Shown here in pieces: positions 48,101-58,325 of a stretch of 64,000 nucleotides of DNA. Under the pieces are notes generated by a model that worked only from the letters and a program-made list of their open reading frames with translations, was not told the DNA's origin and searched no databases. Numbering within the stretch: the first letter of the stretch is position 1; each line of letters begins with the position of its first letter. The DNA is from Branchiostoma floridae (lineage: Eukaryota > Chordata > Leptocardii > Amphioxiformes > Branchiostomatidae): contig NC_049979.1 of the NCBI RefSeq assembly GCF_000003815.2, positions 12,066,766 to 12,130,765 of the forward strand, given 5' to 3'. Made by a program: the position numbers and the translations under genes.

Positions 48101-48713
48101 CAGCTCCAACAACAGCACTTCATCTGTATCTGCTTCCAAACTGCCTTCTGCTGCAACCCCAAAGCTACCCACCACTCCTCTGGTCAAAGCACTCAGTATC
48201 GACAGCTCCATGGCCAATGTGGGGCTGGAATTCAAACCAGAGGACATGGACACCAGCTGCCAGTCCTCCAGGTCTGTAGCCGCTGCCCTGGATGCTCTGC
48301 AAGAAGAAAGCGTCCGCCTCAACGACTCCTACAACATCGCAAACAGCCACCCAGTCCAATCGCCGGCACGGAAAGTGGCCATGTCTCCGCTGAAGCCAGT
48401 CAACACACCAAAGACTCTTCCATCAAAAATGGTGTCGGACAAAACGCCGAGGATCAAACAGGCGCTACTATTACCTGGGCAGGAAGAAAACGGCTCTACC
48501 CCGCTCCGAGCTGCGATTAAGACACCCAAAAGGGCCACCAATCTGAAACGTAGCACCCCGGTGAAGGTGAAGCGCTTCCACTCCCCACGCAAACCGGCAT
48601 ACAAACCCAGGAGTGCAACAAAATCTCCCAGGAAGTATCCCGCTTCTCCTAAAGCACCTGATCTGAGCGGGGACATAACTCCAGCACCCACCAAACAAGA
48701 CTGGATGATATAA
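36127..48713 (+). CDS. ARHGAP11A: ARHGAP11A-like Rho GTPase-activating protein (complete, 13 coding exons)
   Basis: RhoGAP that speeds GTP hydrolysis on Rho-type GTPases; vertebrate ARHGAP11A acts in mitosis and cytokinesis. Exons: 36127-36240, 36624-36727, 37152-37248, 37745-37909, 38987-39236, 39789-39944, 40723-40830, 41330-41441, 41900-42018, 43096-43215, 44086-44275, 45111-45219, 45564-48713. Their sum is 4794 bp, exactly 1598 codons with stop. The N-terminus (VVIAQDLKEFGIKI) matches the family's opening helix. RhoGAP spans about residues 50-240, with GIFRKSGS carrying the arginine finger (about Arg93), FKQFFRELPDPLF, and KMDENNLALIMTPNL. After it come a basic KRKKRRSGSI stretch and the family motif GKAGCFSPR (exon 12), then VGSRLANHP as in the vertebrate protein. 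The human protein is about 1020 residues; this one is longer through its huge last exon. Start chosen as the first ATG that gives the conserved N-terminus. Confidence 0.92.
37380..37530 (+). repeat. SINE tail in ARHGAP11A intron 3
   Basis: aaggacacttgacacaactttcctcactccaaccagataaaaatggg resembles, as complement, the tail of the SINE at 43825-44037. Confidence 0.5.
37945..38637. mobile_element. 693-bp DNA transposon in ARHGAP11A intron 4, TTA target
   Basis: Inverted ends of about 45 bp: GGCCCCGTTCATGATGC and its complement ending GAACGGAGCA, continuing through aaaaaatgaaacggttctat. TTA flanks both sides (37942-37944, 38638-38640), which suits PIF/Harbinger. Internal gttcatgatgcaaa copies recur. 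Confidence 0.75.
39337..39788 (+). repeat. Serial partial copies of the exon-6 splice acceptor region
   Basis: Blocks built like gatgacagctgta-ttgcacaggtgctgtccctga-agtgtgctgtacac begin at about 39338, 39583 and 39648, with the real boundary (ttgcacag then exon 6) at 39789. Each upstream copy keeps a (g/t)acag plus part of the exon's first 25 bp, with point changes. Confidence 0.8.
39416..39537. mobile_element. Foldback repeat within ARHGAP11A intron 5
   Basis: gtgtccaaccttgctagctttt-gtccactcc is mirrored by gggagtggaccaaagctaacaaggctggacac. A related half is at about 49740-49790. Confidence 0.6.
40163..40595. mobile_element. 433-bp non-autonomous hAT element in ARHGAP11A intron 6
   Basis: Inverted ends TAGGGCTGGGTACCGGTAC and GTACCGATACCCAGCCCTA, with the perfect 8-bp target duplication GTCATGAC (40155-40162, 40596-40603). 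Interior has ggtccaggtccgg repeats. No transposase. Confidence 0.93.
42459..42778. mobile_element. 320-bp MITE, CAGGGTTGGGCAAGT ends, ARHGAP11A intron 9
   Basis: Ends CAGGGTTGGGCAAGT and ACTTGTCCAACCCTG; interior repeats cttgccca. No target duplication seen. Partial relative at 32885-32992. Confidence 0.7.
43308..43462. repeat. Degenerate two-copy tandem repeat, unit about 77 bp
   Basis: Two blocks each start ct-ttaggtt, pass gtgtgct and ttttgtgca, and end ttgttttgcct. Lies in ARHGAP11A intron 10. Confidence 0.55.
43587..43755. mobile_element. MITE of the tagcctgg family (copy in intron 10)
   Basis: Starts ctagcctggtatccatcccattctagctcc, ends gagccaacattctatggacaccaggctac. Same family as 50391-50548. 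Confidence 0.6.
43825..44037 (-). repeat. tRNA-derived SINE
   Basis: Minus strand from 44037: ggggtcgtGTGGTGCAACTGcaggg (A-box-like), then gaggttttGGGTTTAAATCCtgcc (B-box-like), then a tail with aatgggtatctgatgg. It ends about 50 bp before ARHGAP11A exon 11. Confidence 0.7.
45564..48713 (+). CDS. ARHGAP11A: ARHGAP11A terminal exon: long disordered, Ser/Thr-Pro- and Lys-rich tail
   Basis: A single open exon of 3150 bp encodes about 1049 residues. It has acceptor ccacccacag and stop TAA at 48711. The tail has low complexity and no folded domain I recognise. It carries many TP and SP sites, many in a KTP context: three DLAKTP/DLVKTPYKSHL/DVVKTPFKEHL repeats near residues 700-760, then basic patches rich in SPAKK, KKAVTPKK and TPGRGTP, and a C-terminal run of SPRK/SPLK/TPKK motifs. 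This looks like a proline-directed kinase (Cdk) substrate and DNA- or microtubule-binding-like basic tail; that reading is inference. Basic composition also suggests nuclear localisation. Confidence 0.9.
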   Translation, partial: KSPLVQSTSLNLENVGSRLANHPPDTGLSTIDFGASPKLNEKVRGSFFKMHARAGPSKSLPVPSTERPTSPLLNFSRRSNAMDPNSSTLTTSSAMTSSTEGAKTPDVSMISTSFLNDTSRTPDVSVITTSSRDSKTPEECNSGHVMMVAGDLAKTPDEPKMGNPLLMAADLVKTPYKSHLAGAGEQVPAGVDVVKTPFKEHLAARCEPKAADSPKVVTVDIHMTNSPMGKRALPDDGDQPTAVPTQDQTDNLTQSVVRNLGFEAELETVTPPEHHNSSADVPELPSLVAYTRTTKFFPSLGILEPSSAHGEKEEELFSSPDQEVDSPNSPAKRPLAQQDEVIASPSKRPRMGQQVSQYHLSLNVAGKNITMTLQERVRARSSNTSGVKESTESAVSSESASVKDKPQNTAEKDVLSAGNESKEESVQPMVTQAATASLQQSSHARSVKKVQPSPTKKANTASQNGPAKRRNDATPTKKAVTPKKTRTPSGRTPGRGTPGSAGKRTTSSSFVRKGSSVVQRKASDRKAAVRSSSCQERERAPVVRKNSDKEKKGAVVSRNSFKNMGDHTAMRARRKEGEKKTEATVARKDSKERNASRPGRMGSVGKADKPPSRAGRPLPSFRTNASPAKKVDPTTSNGLGKRRPVISSPLKNSSDMHKKVEKNLKVLIDLEQTLSCLSPSGDSKSSTVSTSSVASDAQSDGVEKKEMKARDSATSVYVYSPGKGSGIPITRAQKSSPPSTEPPKTPSKSVSDSALPSASHPTDTGSPSQVQHAASFPSIPREIKTGIVANSIEIWNNISMDAGDRFTSPLRAVKNPLLFRKSPARRSWHMGDTPKKEPEKQDKPVLSSNNSTSSVSASKLPSAATPKLPTTPLVKALSIDSSMANVGLEFKPEDMDTSCQSSRSVAAALDALQEESVRLNDSYNIANSHPVQSPARKVAMSPLKPVNTPKTLPSKMVSDKTPRIKQALLLPGQEENGSTPLRAAIKTPKRATNLKRSTPVKVKRFHSPRKPAYKPRSATKSPRKYPASPKAPDLSGDITPAPTKQDWMI

Positions 48714-48955
48714 ACTTGGTAAAAGTGAGCAAAGAGGAGAGAAGCAGTGCTGGGTACGAACTGTAGAAGCTGCTGAACGATGTGAAGGAAGATAGAGCTA
48801 GCTGCTACCATGTTGATATAGGTCAACATTTGGTGTAATTTGGTGTGACTGTGGTCTTTTACTGCTGTTTGTTTGGCCATGACAGAAGTTATGTTTTTAA
48901 CCATTCCAATATTTGTTGCCAGGCAGGGTTTTGACAAATAGCTAGGTACCAGTAT

Positions 48956-49306
48956 AATAAAAGTTGCATCATACAAAAATGTATGACATGATATGCCTTG
49001 GAGACACATTATAATGAGTACAGACTCATATATTTACTGTTCGCACAGTGCTTGCCTTACCATTCTTTGTTTAAAATTTACTGACAATCTGTGCCTTTTC
49101 CTAATTAGTTTGTCATTTAGTCAAAAGCTCATAACAATATTGATGGTACTTTTGTGGCTTTAAGTGTATTTTCAAGTGTTACTCTCTGTTAGTCAATTAA
49201 ATTCAACAGCTAGATGTGATATGTTTTGTACATACATAGTGTAATGTGTACAGCTGCAATAAGTCTTTAACATGCTAGGTGTCATTCTTTCAAGGAAGAT
49301 AATAAA
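48956..49306 (+). terminator. ARHGAP11A 3' UTR with two AATAAA signals
   Basis: AATAAA at 48956-48961 and 49301-49306 are the first candidates after the stop at 48713. No way to choose without transcripts. Confidence 0.5.
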
Positions 49307-49309
49307 CAA

Positions 49310-52300
49310 GGAATGTATCTCTTTCTATGACCAGAAGAAACAACTTAGGAGATATGTTAATTTCCAATTCTGTCTAAAACAGTTGCGGTGCTTTTATTGT
49401 TTTAATCGTTTAGTTTTAGTTATTACAAAAACATAAAGTTATCAGAAATTTTTGTAGCCTTACAACATGTGTATGGTACTTACAGACTAGGAATTATTCA
49501 TTTGTGCTGGTCCTATCTCTACCCAGGCAAAGCCTGCAAATTGTTTGTCACCCTAGAAATTCCTGGGGTGCATGAATTAGTCTTGTGTTGAAATACCCTC
49601 CTTCGAATATTGGGGGCAATATTATCTTGGGACCTAACAAAATGCTAAAAGGAGATAGCAGCCAGCTATTCTTTCTTACAATGTAACAGTTTTGTGGAGA
49701 ATATGCTACATTTTACTGCAACATTTTGTAGCCTGGTGGTAGCCTGGGATCTGACCTTGTTGAGCTTTAGTCCACTTTGTTTCTGCCAAACTTGTTGGGG
49801 CAGACCTACAGAAGTGCCCTGGTCACATTCATTTAAGTCATCATTCATACAAATTTGAATGATGTCATAGAATTCTCAAACAAGCCATGTCAACCTCTGA
49901 CAAGGATCTAAGACAGCATTTTACAACAAGGCAGCTGAATATTTCAAGCTACACAACTATCCAAAGTTTCTTTGTGATCGCACAGCCTATGTGACCAGGT
50001 CCTAACACTTAACAAGGTCAAGGCTGTGTCTCAGGCTTTGTAGGTGGGAACATGGAAGCCTGAACCACTTTACTTACATACAGCACAATCTAACAGGGAA
50101 GTTATGTGCTTTACTTAGCGGAATCAATCATGGACAAAGGAAATAATGTTATATATAGTCAAATGGTGAGAAATATTACACTAAAGCTTTTATGCCAGCT
50201 TGCCAGTGAAATTAAACATTGCATAGAGTGCAGGACATTGGCTTTGTGTCGTCTTTATTATTGATATTGTGCTACACATACAGCACACATTTTCTACCTT
50301 TGATACAGCTGCTGCAGTAAGTTGAGGTTGCAGTCTATTTGTAAGTGATGGATTCATGAAGTGTATGAATCACCTAGCCTGGTATCCCTTCCATTCTATT
50401 TCAGGTTGCTCCTTTGCTTACTTCTCGTGACTATGTGCCAATAACAATTCTTGCCAATCATTTCTGTATCAATGGATGACAGACTATTTTTGCAAGGAAA
50501 GCAATCAGAAGCCAACCAGAGCTAGAATAGGCCAGATACCAGGCTAATATTCTCCTAACCTACATCAACGTAGCAGGCTAATATTACCTGGGTTACAATT
50601 TCCAACCCTAAGACTGGTATTGGCCCCAACATAATACACATCAACCTTTGTGTGATTTAGGGAGGAAAGGAAACAACAGTGTCTTAACTGCTGATGAGGC
50701 ACTAGTTCCATAGTTTCACATATATTCAGTACTAGCATGTCAAAGTCAATGAGAACTGGTAAAATAATTTTTGAAGTACCTGAAAACCCTCCTGAAAAGT
50801 TGTGGGTCCAAAGGCTCCTAACATACCGGTACATCCATGCTCACTGGCACTGCAATGGAAGACTATGCTATAATAAGTCTGACAACTTTTGAGAATTGTG
50901 ATTCAGCCTGTTACAAAATTTAATGGTTTGCATCAATGATTCTGACAATTTTTCTTTGTCTATACATTGTATTTGTAATTTTAATGATTTAATGCCCAAC
51001 TTTCAACAACAGTACCTGGCAACAAATTTTGAGTTCAAGTCTTGCCTTACAGATTTCATTTATAGGTGCACAAAAACAGGAATGTCATTTTTTTTCATGT
51101 TGAACAAAACAAGAGTGCTACAAAATTATACACTAAAATAAGATAAAACACTAATCATAGCTTTGTGTAACTTATCGTTTCTTTTAAATTTCTTAAGACA
51201 ACTTCATTGCAGTTAATTGCTTTCCAAAAACGAGTCACTAGCTGATAAACTATGTTTTGATATACAAGTTGATTTAACCATTTGTCCAGATTTTCTAAAA
51301 TAATGACTTGCACAATAGATTTATCTATACATGTGATTTCACACATTGGTCTTTACTACAACAGAGTGTATCGGACAATGTTGCCACAATTCTTTCACAG
51401 ACCACAACTGCCAACAAATTTTACGCCACAGTTTGTACTAGTTTAGGATACCATATATTTGCTGGTATATTATCATATTATTCAACTGCTTGAAAAGACG
51501 CTCATGAGGGTAAAGTTCTTTCTCCTCAACCAGATTTTTGTCACCTTTCAACATTTTGGCACTTTATCAGCTGCCTTTATGAGGGGTAGTGAACTTTGCT
51601 ATTCCTTACACCAAAAAGCAGTCACTCAAGCAACTGGATATGATTTTGCTTGATTAACTGCTGTTTGGCATATCTTGTTACTTAGATGTCTAACCTTCAT
51701 CAACGTATCTACTATTTCTTGCCACAAGATGATGTCACAGTAGCCTGGATGACATTTTTGTTAGTTTTCTGACTGAGTATTTCTAAACTAATTTTCCCCA
51801 TCAAACCCCCAAATTTGTAAAGGCAAGTATGGGAGCTGATGATAACCTACCAATGGCACCCAGGCTAGTGCTGCAGCAAGATTGCAATCCCAAACCTTGG
51901 CTGTGGATAAGACTTTACCTTCAAATCACTTGTGAATCCTATGAAGATACATTGTATTCACACATAAACAGATATTTCAGTCCCTCTTCGAGACTCCTAC
52001 ACGAGACTATATGTTTATATCCAATCTGTTGGTCACAACAGACCCCTCCCCCTTCAATCTTTTCTGCCTCTTAACATGAGCTCCTGGTGTCCTCCTTATC
52101 AGGCTCTGTCAGTCTGGATTTTTCTGCTAGCACATCTGTTCTATTGCACTCAGTTTTCTTTGCTCCTGGGGGCTGGTAACTACAAACCAAGTACAACAAA
52201 AACAGAGTGCAAAAAACTGATATGCCATCTGAAAAAGTCTGACTCATAAACCTACTAATCTTAAGGTCACATTTCCAAACAAGGCTGTAATGTTTGTGGA

Positions 52301-52370
52301 ATCGAAGTTTCTAAATCACAGAATATACACAAATAATGCTCATGACTGATTCTTTTAACATTCTGTGTGT
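49310..52370. other. Intergenic region between convergent ARHGAP11A and AP2S1
   Basis: No gene recognised. Holds a tagcctgg MITE (50391-50548), another such element at about 51742-51867, and an isolated caagcaactggatatgat motif at about 51628. Confidence 0.55.
50391..50548. mobile_element. MITE of the tagcctgg family
   Basis: Starts ctagcctggtatcccttccattctattt and ends agctagaataggccagataccaggcta. Confidence 0.65.
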
Positions 52371-52376
52371 TTTATT
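52371..52376 (-). terminator. Candidate AP2S1 polyadenylation signal
   Basis: AATAAA on the minus strand, about 145 bp after the AP2S1 stop codon. Confidence 0.4.
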
Positions 52377-52520
52377 GTCCATTATGTTGTACATTTCATT
52401 CCCGAAAACAGTCTGTCTGGTCCCCTGTTTGAAAATGTGACCGTTACATATGGAGGTCAAACTCTTGGGCAGTAGGGACAGAGATTTCACTATAAATTAG
52501 CCATTCCTTCCCATGATCCG

Positions 52521-54823
52521 TCACTCCAGCGAGTTTAACATGAGGAGCTGTTTGAGGACTTTTGTCTGACTCGTCTCCCGAATCTCACCTGCCAGGAACA
52601 TCTCGTCTACCACGGAATACACCTGCAGGGACACAGACATATAAAAATGTAAGTCTGAGCATAGCATCTCGTATCAATGCAGGTAAAGCTTCGAAGTTCG
52701 AAAAGAAAAGGTCATCAGCAGTTAGAAATAACTCACCTTGTAGAAGTTAAAGACCAGGTCCAGTTCACAAACATTGTGGAAATATTCATTCAGTACCTGG
52801 AACAAAAAGCATTACTTAAACTTTGCCTCTATTCAACTCCCTGCCAATTCTACATGCTTAATAATTCATGACTGCTTGGATAATTACAGTGAGGGAATGC
52901 CATTAGAACAACTAAGAAAATTTGGAGATGCAAAACATCATAGAAGACATGGGAACTTAAGTTGCATACCATGGCTGGATAATTCATATAAAACTTGAAG
53001 AATGTAGACATTGAGGGCCGTCTCCAGCTTAATTTTTTTCTGTCCAACTCGTTGTTTGAGACCCCATGTTGTTTATTTACCTTAAATCTGCCATTTTAAG
53101 CTTAGGGAAATATATTTTCATTGGTTACATGTCATGAAGTTCAGATATTTTGGACAGATCGAGCAAAATTTCTGTTTGTCCAAACAAGTAAATTCAGATG
53201 GGTCACGGCTCTGTAAACATTGCCAGAAAATCGTAACAATTGAAAAACACTTACCTCAACAAAATTGTGGATGGCTTCAAGGTACATGAGGTTGTTGTCA
53301 TTTACATCCACACATATACAGAAGTACAGGCCTGCGTATCTTCTGTACACGATCTTGAAGTTACGAAACTGGGGAAAGGAAGGACAACATGATCAGCAAG
53401 AAACAAGTTCAGCCATCAACTACATGTACATAAATTAGAACAACTTCTATAGTAGGGTCTGAAATGCCTGCATTTATTGAGAATAGGATGGAGTGAGCAC
53501 GATTTGTCACTCGAGTGAGTGTGTGAGGATAAATGAGTGAATGGCCACAAAAAATGGTTAATTGTACAAAAGAACAGACAGCATGCAAGCCCAAAAAGTT
53601 CCATACCACATCAGTGACTACGTATAATCACCAAGCTGATCTATGAGGGACAAAGACAGTACCCAAGGATAAAACACCCAAGTTGATTACTGGATGCTGT
53701 CTTTGCCCCCAATAGATTACCCCCAGTACTGTAGAGTACCCCAGATCTTGGGGGAAGAAACTAGCCAACGGGCTTGCAACCCTCTGACTTCTACTAGATA
53801 TCTGCCAACAGTCACATCACAAACTGTGGACTGCCTCCATCAGGAGAGTTTGTTTACCTCGACAAAGTTTGTGTGCTTGGCATCTCGGACTGTCACACAG
53901 GCGTGCACCTCCTCAATCAGCTTCTGCTTCTCGTCATCGTCAAACTGCATGTACCACTTGGCCAGGCGGGTCTTCCCCGCACGGTTCTGGATCAGGATGA
54001 ACCGAATCTGGGGAGAAAACAGACAGACATGTGTCTTTAGTTACCAACAATTTATGTTTGGTTCATCTGGGAATGTCAAACATTACATGCTGCATCTGAT
54101 CAGGACAGTTTGTTATTAGATATTCCGAACAGTACAGGCCATTTGATAGTCGATTAGCATGAGCATGCATAATTTCACACATTCGATCGGAATAATTTTT
54201 ATCCGTTCTGACTCATCATGAACCATCATGCTTTCATGTTATTCTAAATACTCCTGTTATGGGTAAAAAGTATCACGGGTTTATGTTATATCAAGGAGGC
54301 CATATAGAAAGCAAAGATTTGCAGCATCCTGCTCAAAGCAAGTATAAATTTTGAGTACGAAAAATAATTTCCCTTTATCAACTGAAACAACAAGAGGGGC
54401 GTTACACAACACAAGATCCACTGTAGTCTATATCCATATCTATCAAGCTGAAACCAAGGAGGTGAAACATAATGGTTTGAAACGCCTTATGTAGTAAATT
54501 AATGGAATAATCTTTTAAAGGAATGAAGGTACAGGTCACATGATAACAATCATCAATATGTAACAATGGAAACAATCATACACATCTATATACTAGTACT
54601 AGTATTCTAATCATCCCAGTCACCTTGTGCCACTTGAAAAAATACATATGTGGGAGGGGCAATGACACTATGTCAACATATATGAAAGAAAACCGCCTTC
54701 AGGTTAAGAATTATCGTCTTTCCTTGTTACTACGTGTCACAAATACATTTTAGGACCAGAAAATGTCCAAGTTTATTCCTTATGTCTCTTAGAATATAAG
54801 AAATGCAAAGGTTTTCCTACCAT
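52521..54823 (-). CDS. AP2S1: AP-2 complex subunit sigma (complete, 5 coding exons)
   Basis: Small sigma-2 subunit of the AP-2 clathrin adaptor, which binds dileucine cargo signals at the plasma membrane during endocytosis. Exons: 54821-54823 (ATG only), 53858-54007, 53255-53368, 52737-52796, 52521-52622; total 429 bp, giving 142 residues, the same length as the vertebrate protein. Sequence is near identical to vertebrate sigma-2: [88 protein letters not shown] and the C-terminal LLMLNSLE. The arginine of the conserved QNRAGKTR stretch (Arg15 in vertebrates) is intact. Every junction is GT-AG and falls on a codon boundary or in consistent phase. It is divergent from NUP35 and convergent with ARHGAP11A. 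Confidence 0.97.
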
Positions 54824-55131
54824 TTTTCACCAACACCCACCGGATCACACTCTTCCTTTCCACACCGGAAGTACTCTAACCCTACATCCTGTCTACTATT
54901 AGCAATCCCATTGGAGGATTTCTGGTAAATGTCTTCTGCTATTGGTCACTTTGGATAAAGACATACCTCTGATTGGTTAAGCGATGCCGCTTTCGGGAGC
55001 ATACTCCCACAATGCACTATACCGTCCCGCCACAGACTGACAAGTTTGCAAATTTCAAATTTCCGCAGGTTTTGCCTGTTGAAACATTTGTTTTAGCGAC
55101 TGAAAGGTGTACATAGGTCGTTTGGAGAAAA
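54824..55131. promoter_or_regulatory. Bidirectional AP2S1/NUP35 promoter with three CCAAT boxes
   Basis: 308 bp separate the two start codons. ATTGG (CCAAT on the minus strand) occurs at 54910, 54941 and 54972, exactly 31 bp apart. TTCAAA at 55054 could be a CHR-like site. No TATA box seen. Confidence 0.75.
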
Positions 55132-57491
55132 ATGGATTCCCAAACTCACGAGCCGATGACGCTAGGGTCGCCAACTCACGGTCCGAGCGCGGGAGGAGCG
55201 ACGTTCCTGCCCGGGTTCCTCCTGGGCGATCCTCCGGCAGCGCCTTCCCCGAGTTTCGGAGCCGGAAGAACGTGGTCCTCCCCGCATCAGCTGGTAGGAG
55301 ATAAATTTATGGTCTTTTCGAACAGTTTTGAGCTAGCTGTAGTAATAAAATGATTGAGTCTGTATAAGTGCTCTACACGCTTGTACTCTGCTATAACGTT
55401 ACGCAACCAGACGTTGATAACGTTATCTAGCCTGGGTACCAGCCGACTTCTACCGGAGCACCTTACGGAACTCGTTACCCTATAATCTTCAAGCAGATCC
55501 TACGATGCCATAAGATAGTATCAAAGCTGGCCAAGGAGTATAGCCGGCCAAAGGGAGTCAAACTGGCACCGGAGTTCTGCCTTCACTGGAACAGGGAGGA
55601 GTATTTCTATTGAATACAGGTGTCTCTGCCCCTCTCTGTGCCATATTAACAGCTACACGAATACCCGAGGTGCTACTGATTTTGCGAGCAATTTACATCT
55701 TTATTGGGGCAAGTTCATTGACCCGCACATATCCATGTAGGAGATCTGCGTCAAACAGGAAGGAGGGCAATTAACACTTACACAGCAAGCACAGTTTGAT
55801 TAGGCAATAATTGTATGTCAATAGCTTTTTGTGAAGCCGAATGAATGTAGATCATATGGTGGGTTTGATACTATATTACGCCACCGTGGATCTGCTTGAA
55901 GATCAAGTTTCCTATACAGCTCAACTCCTCGGCTCAAGGGGCAACATGCCTCCACGGGAGATTCTACAGCAGGCCCCCTACCCTACTCAACATATTTGTA
56001 AATTGAAGTCTTTGTGTTATGAATTCACAAGGATGAAAGCTCCACAGATTTACAGAAAACAGAAAAGGGGATTCTTAGCCTTACAACATTTATTAAGATG
56101 CTATACGTAATGCATATTATATTGGCCCTGTACAATTGGTTGTTGATGTGCAATGGGCCCAATAACAGCATGATTGTTCTGTTCCTTCAGAGCTCCAGTT
56201 TCAGCAGGCAGCAGTCAGGGAGCACTCCATCCTCCCACGGACCGGGCAGTGGGCTGGGGCGGTCCATGAGCCTCCAGTCCGGCAGCACCCCCGGGTCGGG
56301 ACACACCCACCTCACCCCTCGGTCAGACCGACTGGAGGGGAAGGGGACGACACTCCACAGTGTGTCTAAGGACAAGTCAGGAGCACCCCCAGTCCAGGGG
56401 CTGTTCAGTCATTCCAGCACCCCCACTGGTTCCGTCTTCAGAGGTGAGTTATATATTGTAACGTTACTGTATGATGTCAAGTGTACAGATGTACAAGTGG
56501 ATTATTTACATCATGTAGCTGTCCCCCCTCATGTTTGTTGTCCCCACGCCTGTGGCTCGTTATCTCCATTTCCCGAAGTCTCTCTTTGTACCATTGTCCC
56601 TGCAGTATACACATTTGTATGTCCCCCCTCCTACATAGGTTTTGCAATAGTATGCCTGCAGGCGTGTTGTCCTTGCCTCTCTTGTGTCGCTCCTTCAATT
56701 TTGATTTGTTGTTCTGAATTCATTCAGAATCATCATTGTTAATTTTTCTGTCAGCATCAGCTGAATTATTGTTTGATTTATTTATAACTTAATCTTGTGA
56801 TGCTTGCCTATCTCAATTCTTAGGTACCCCAGAAAGACAGCAGCTGGAATTCACAGTCAACAGGACACCAGTTCTTACAGGTGTGGCACATACCACTCCA
56901 TCAGGAGGGGTGCTCTTCAGCCCCGGACCCACTCCAGGTGTCCAGAATGTCCCAAAGCCCAGCCCCCCATCCCCCGCCCAGACTGACCCATTCTACACCC
57001 AGGGCGAGGCCCTGACTGCAGAGGACCAGTTGGATGAGACGTGGGTGACAGTCTTCGGCTTCCCGCCTGCCGCTACGTCCTTCATCCTACAGCAGTTCTC
57101 GCAGTACGGAAACATCGTCAAACACGTGATAGCATCCAACGGCAACTGGCTCCACCTGCACTACCAGTCCAAGATGCAGGCTAAGAAAGCCCTGAGTAAA
57201 AACGGAAAGGTGTTTGGTGGAAGCATCATGGTCGGAGTGACGCTGTGTATAGACAAGAGTGTCATGGAACAGACGGTTGAACCAAGCACGGAATCTAGCA
57301 GCGCGGTGTTCACTCCGATAAGACCCAGGCACCAGTCCGAGGGAGCCGTATCGAGGCATACTCCCATCAGGCCGCTCACGGCTGCATACAAGGCAGCTAG
57401 CAATGAACATGAAGTCGTGAATGACTCAAAAACACCACAGAAGAATGGGAACATGGTTTACAAAGCAATGGAATATATGTTTGGATGGTAG
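55132..57491 (+). CDS. NUP35: Nucleoporin NUP35/Nup53 (complete, 3 coding exons)
   Basis: Linker nucleoporin of the inner ring of the nuclear pore. Exons 55132-55293, 56191-56443, 56824-57491 join in frame to 360 residues (human about 326). The N-terminus has EPMTLGSPT and FLPGFLLGD, which are hallmarks of the family. Exon 2 is a Ser/Gly/Pro-rich disordered stretch ending in KDKSGAPPV. Exon 3 carries DPFYTQGEALTAEDQLDETW, the RRM-like Nup53 (MPPN) domain at about residues 203-287 (TVFGFPPAATSFI, QYGNIVKHVI, KALSKNGKVFGGSIMVGV), then CIDKSVME and the C-terminal amphipathic membrane-binding end KAMEYMFGW. Exon 3 could hide a short intron near a GTGTGG site at 56881, but the frame stays open, so none is needed. 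Confidence 0.96.
55428..55620. repeat. Diverged tagcctgg-type repeat in NUP35 intron 1
   Basis: ctagcctgggtaccagccgact shares its end with the element at 1029; the complementary gcaccggagttc lies about 130 bp on. Confidence 0.35.
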
Positions 57492-58325
57492 ATGGATGCA
57501 CTTTCCCCTTCCTTTTGATTATAAAACAATACAGATAGAGCACATCAGTCTTATATCTTTATCTTGTCTATACCATGCCTAGCATTAAGGTAGGCTTCTT
57601 TCAGCTAAATCACATAGTAAGCTTCATCACTTCTGTCAAAAGACAAAATCCCATTGTAGTTTGCCCTTGTCAGTGTTGGGTCCAAAGAGAAATTGGCAAG
57701 AAAATGTCAATTCTCCAATTAGGAACAATGTATCATAATCATCGATGAATACATTTTTACAAAAGTGTATCACACTGTAATGGCACATCATTTTATTACA
57801 TTTAGTAGTTGCTTCATTTTCTTTCGTAGGCAGGGCAGAGCAAATGGATTAATCATAGCCAAATCCAGATATGTTTAGCCCATTTAGAATCATATAAATC
57901 ATAAATTGTTCAATCCACACCACCAATGCACCTGTTCTCTTTCGATGAGCTAATATTAGATGTTTCAATTGTGCAATCTCACATTTTACTGAATGGGATG
58001 GGATCGCCACTTACTGGTGCTACAACTATATAATCAATCTATCAAAGGAATCTAATCAATTCTCTTGCTTCTCTTATGGGTCTTTCCACCAGATGCCCAG
58101 GATGAGGCTTTTTAAAGACAGTGTATTTTCTTAGAATCCTCAAAGTCCTAGTGCTGCTGAATGTGAGGGAAGACTCCACTTGTCATTTGTCTAGCATTGT
58201 ATGTTTGTCAGTAACGTTTTCACTGAGAGAATGAAACAAAGAATGGTGTAACCATGTATGTAGCAGTTTTTATTCAACTCAAAGTCAATTTGTCAAACAA
58301 CAGAATAAAATAAAGACATTTCCTT
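57492..58325 (+). terminator. NUP35 3' UTR ending in overlapping AATAAA signals
   Basis: No other gene in this stretch. AATAAA at 58304-58309 and 58309-58314. The minus-strand gene's own AATAAA sits at 58269-58274. Confidence 0.55.

Noticed and set aside
45545..48322. Long minus-strand frames of 165, 205 and 222 residues
   Set aside because: They are antisense shadows of the ARHGAP11A terminal exon.
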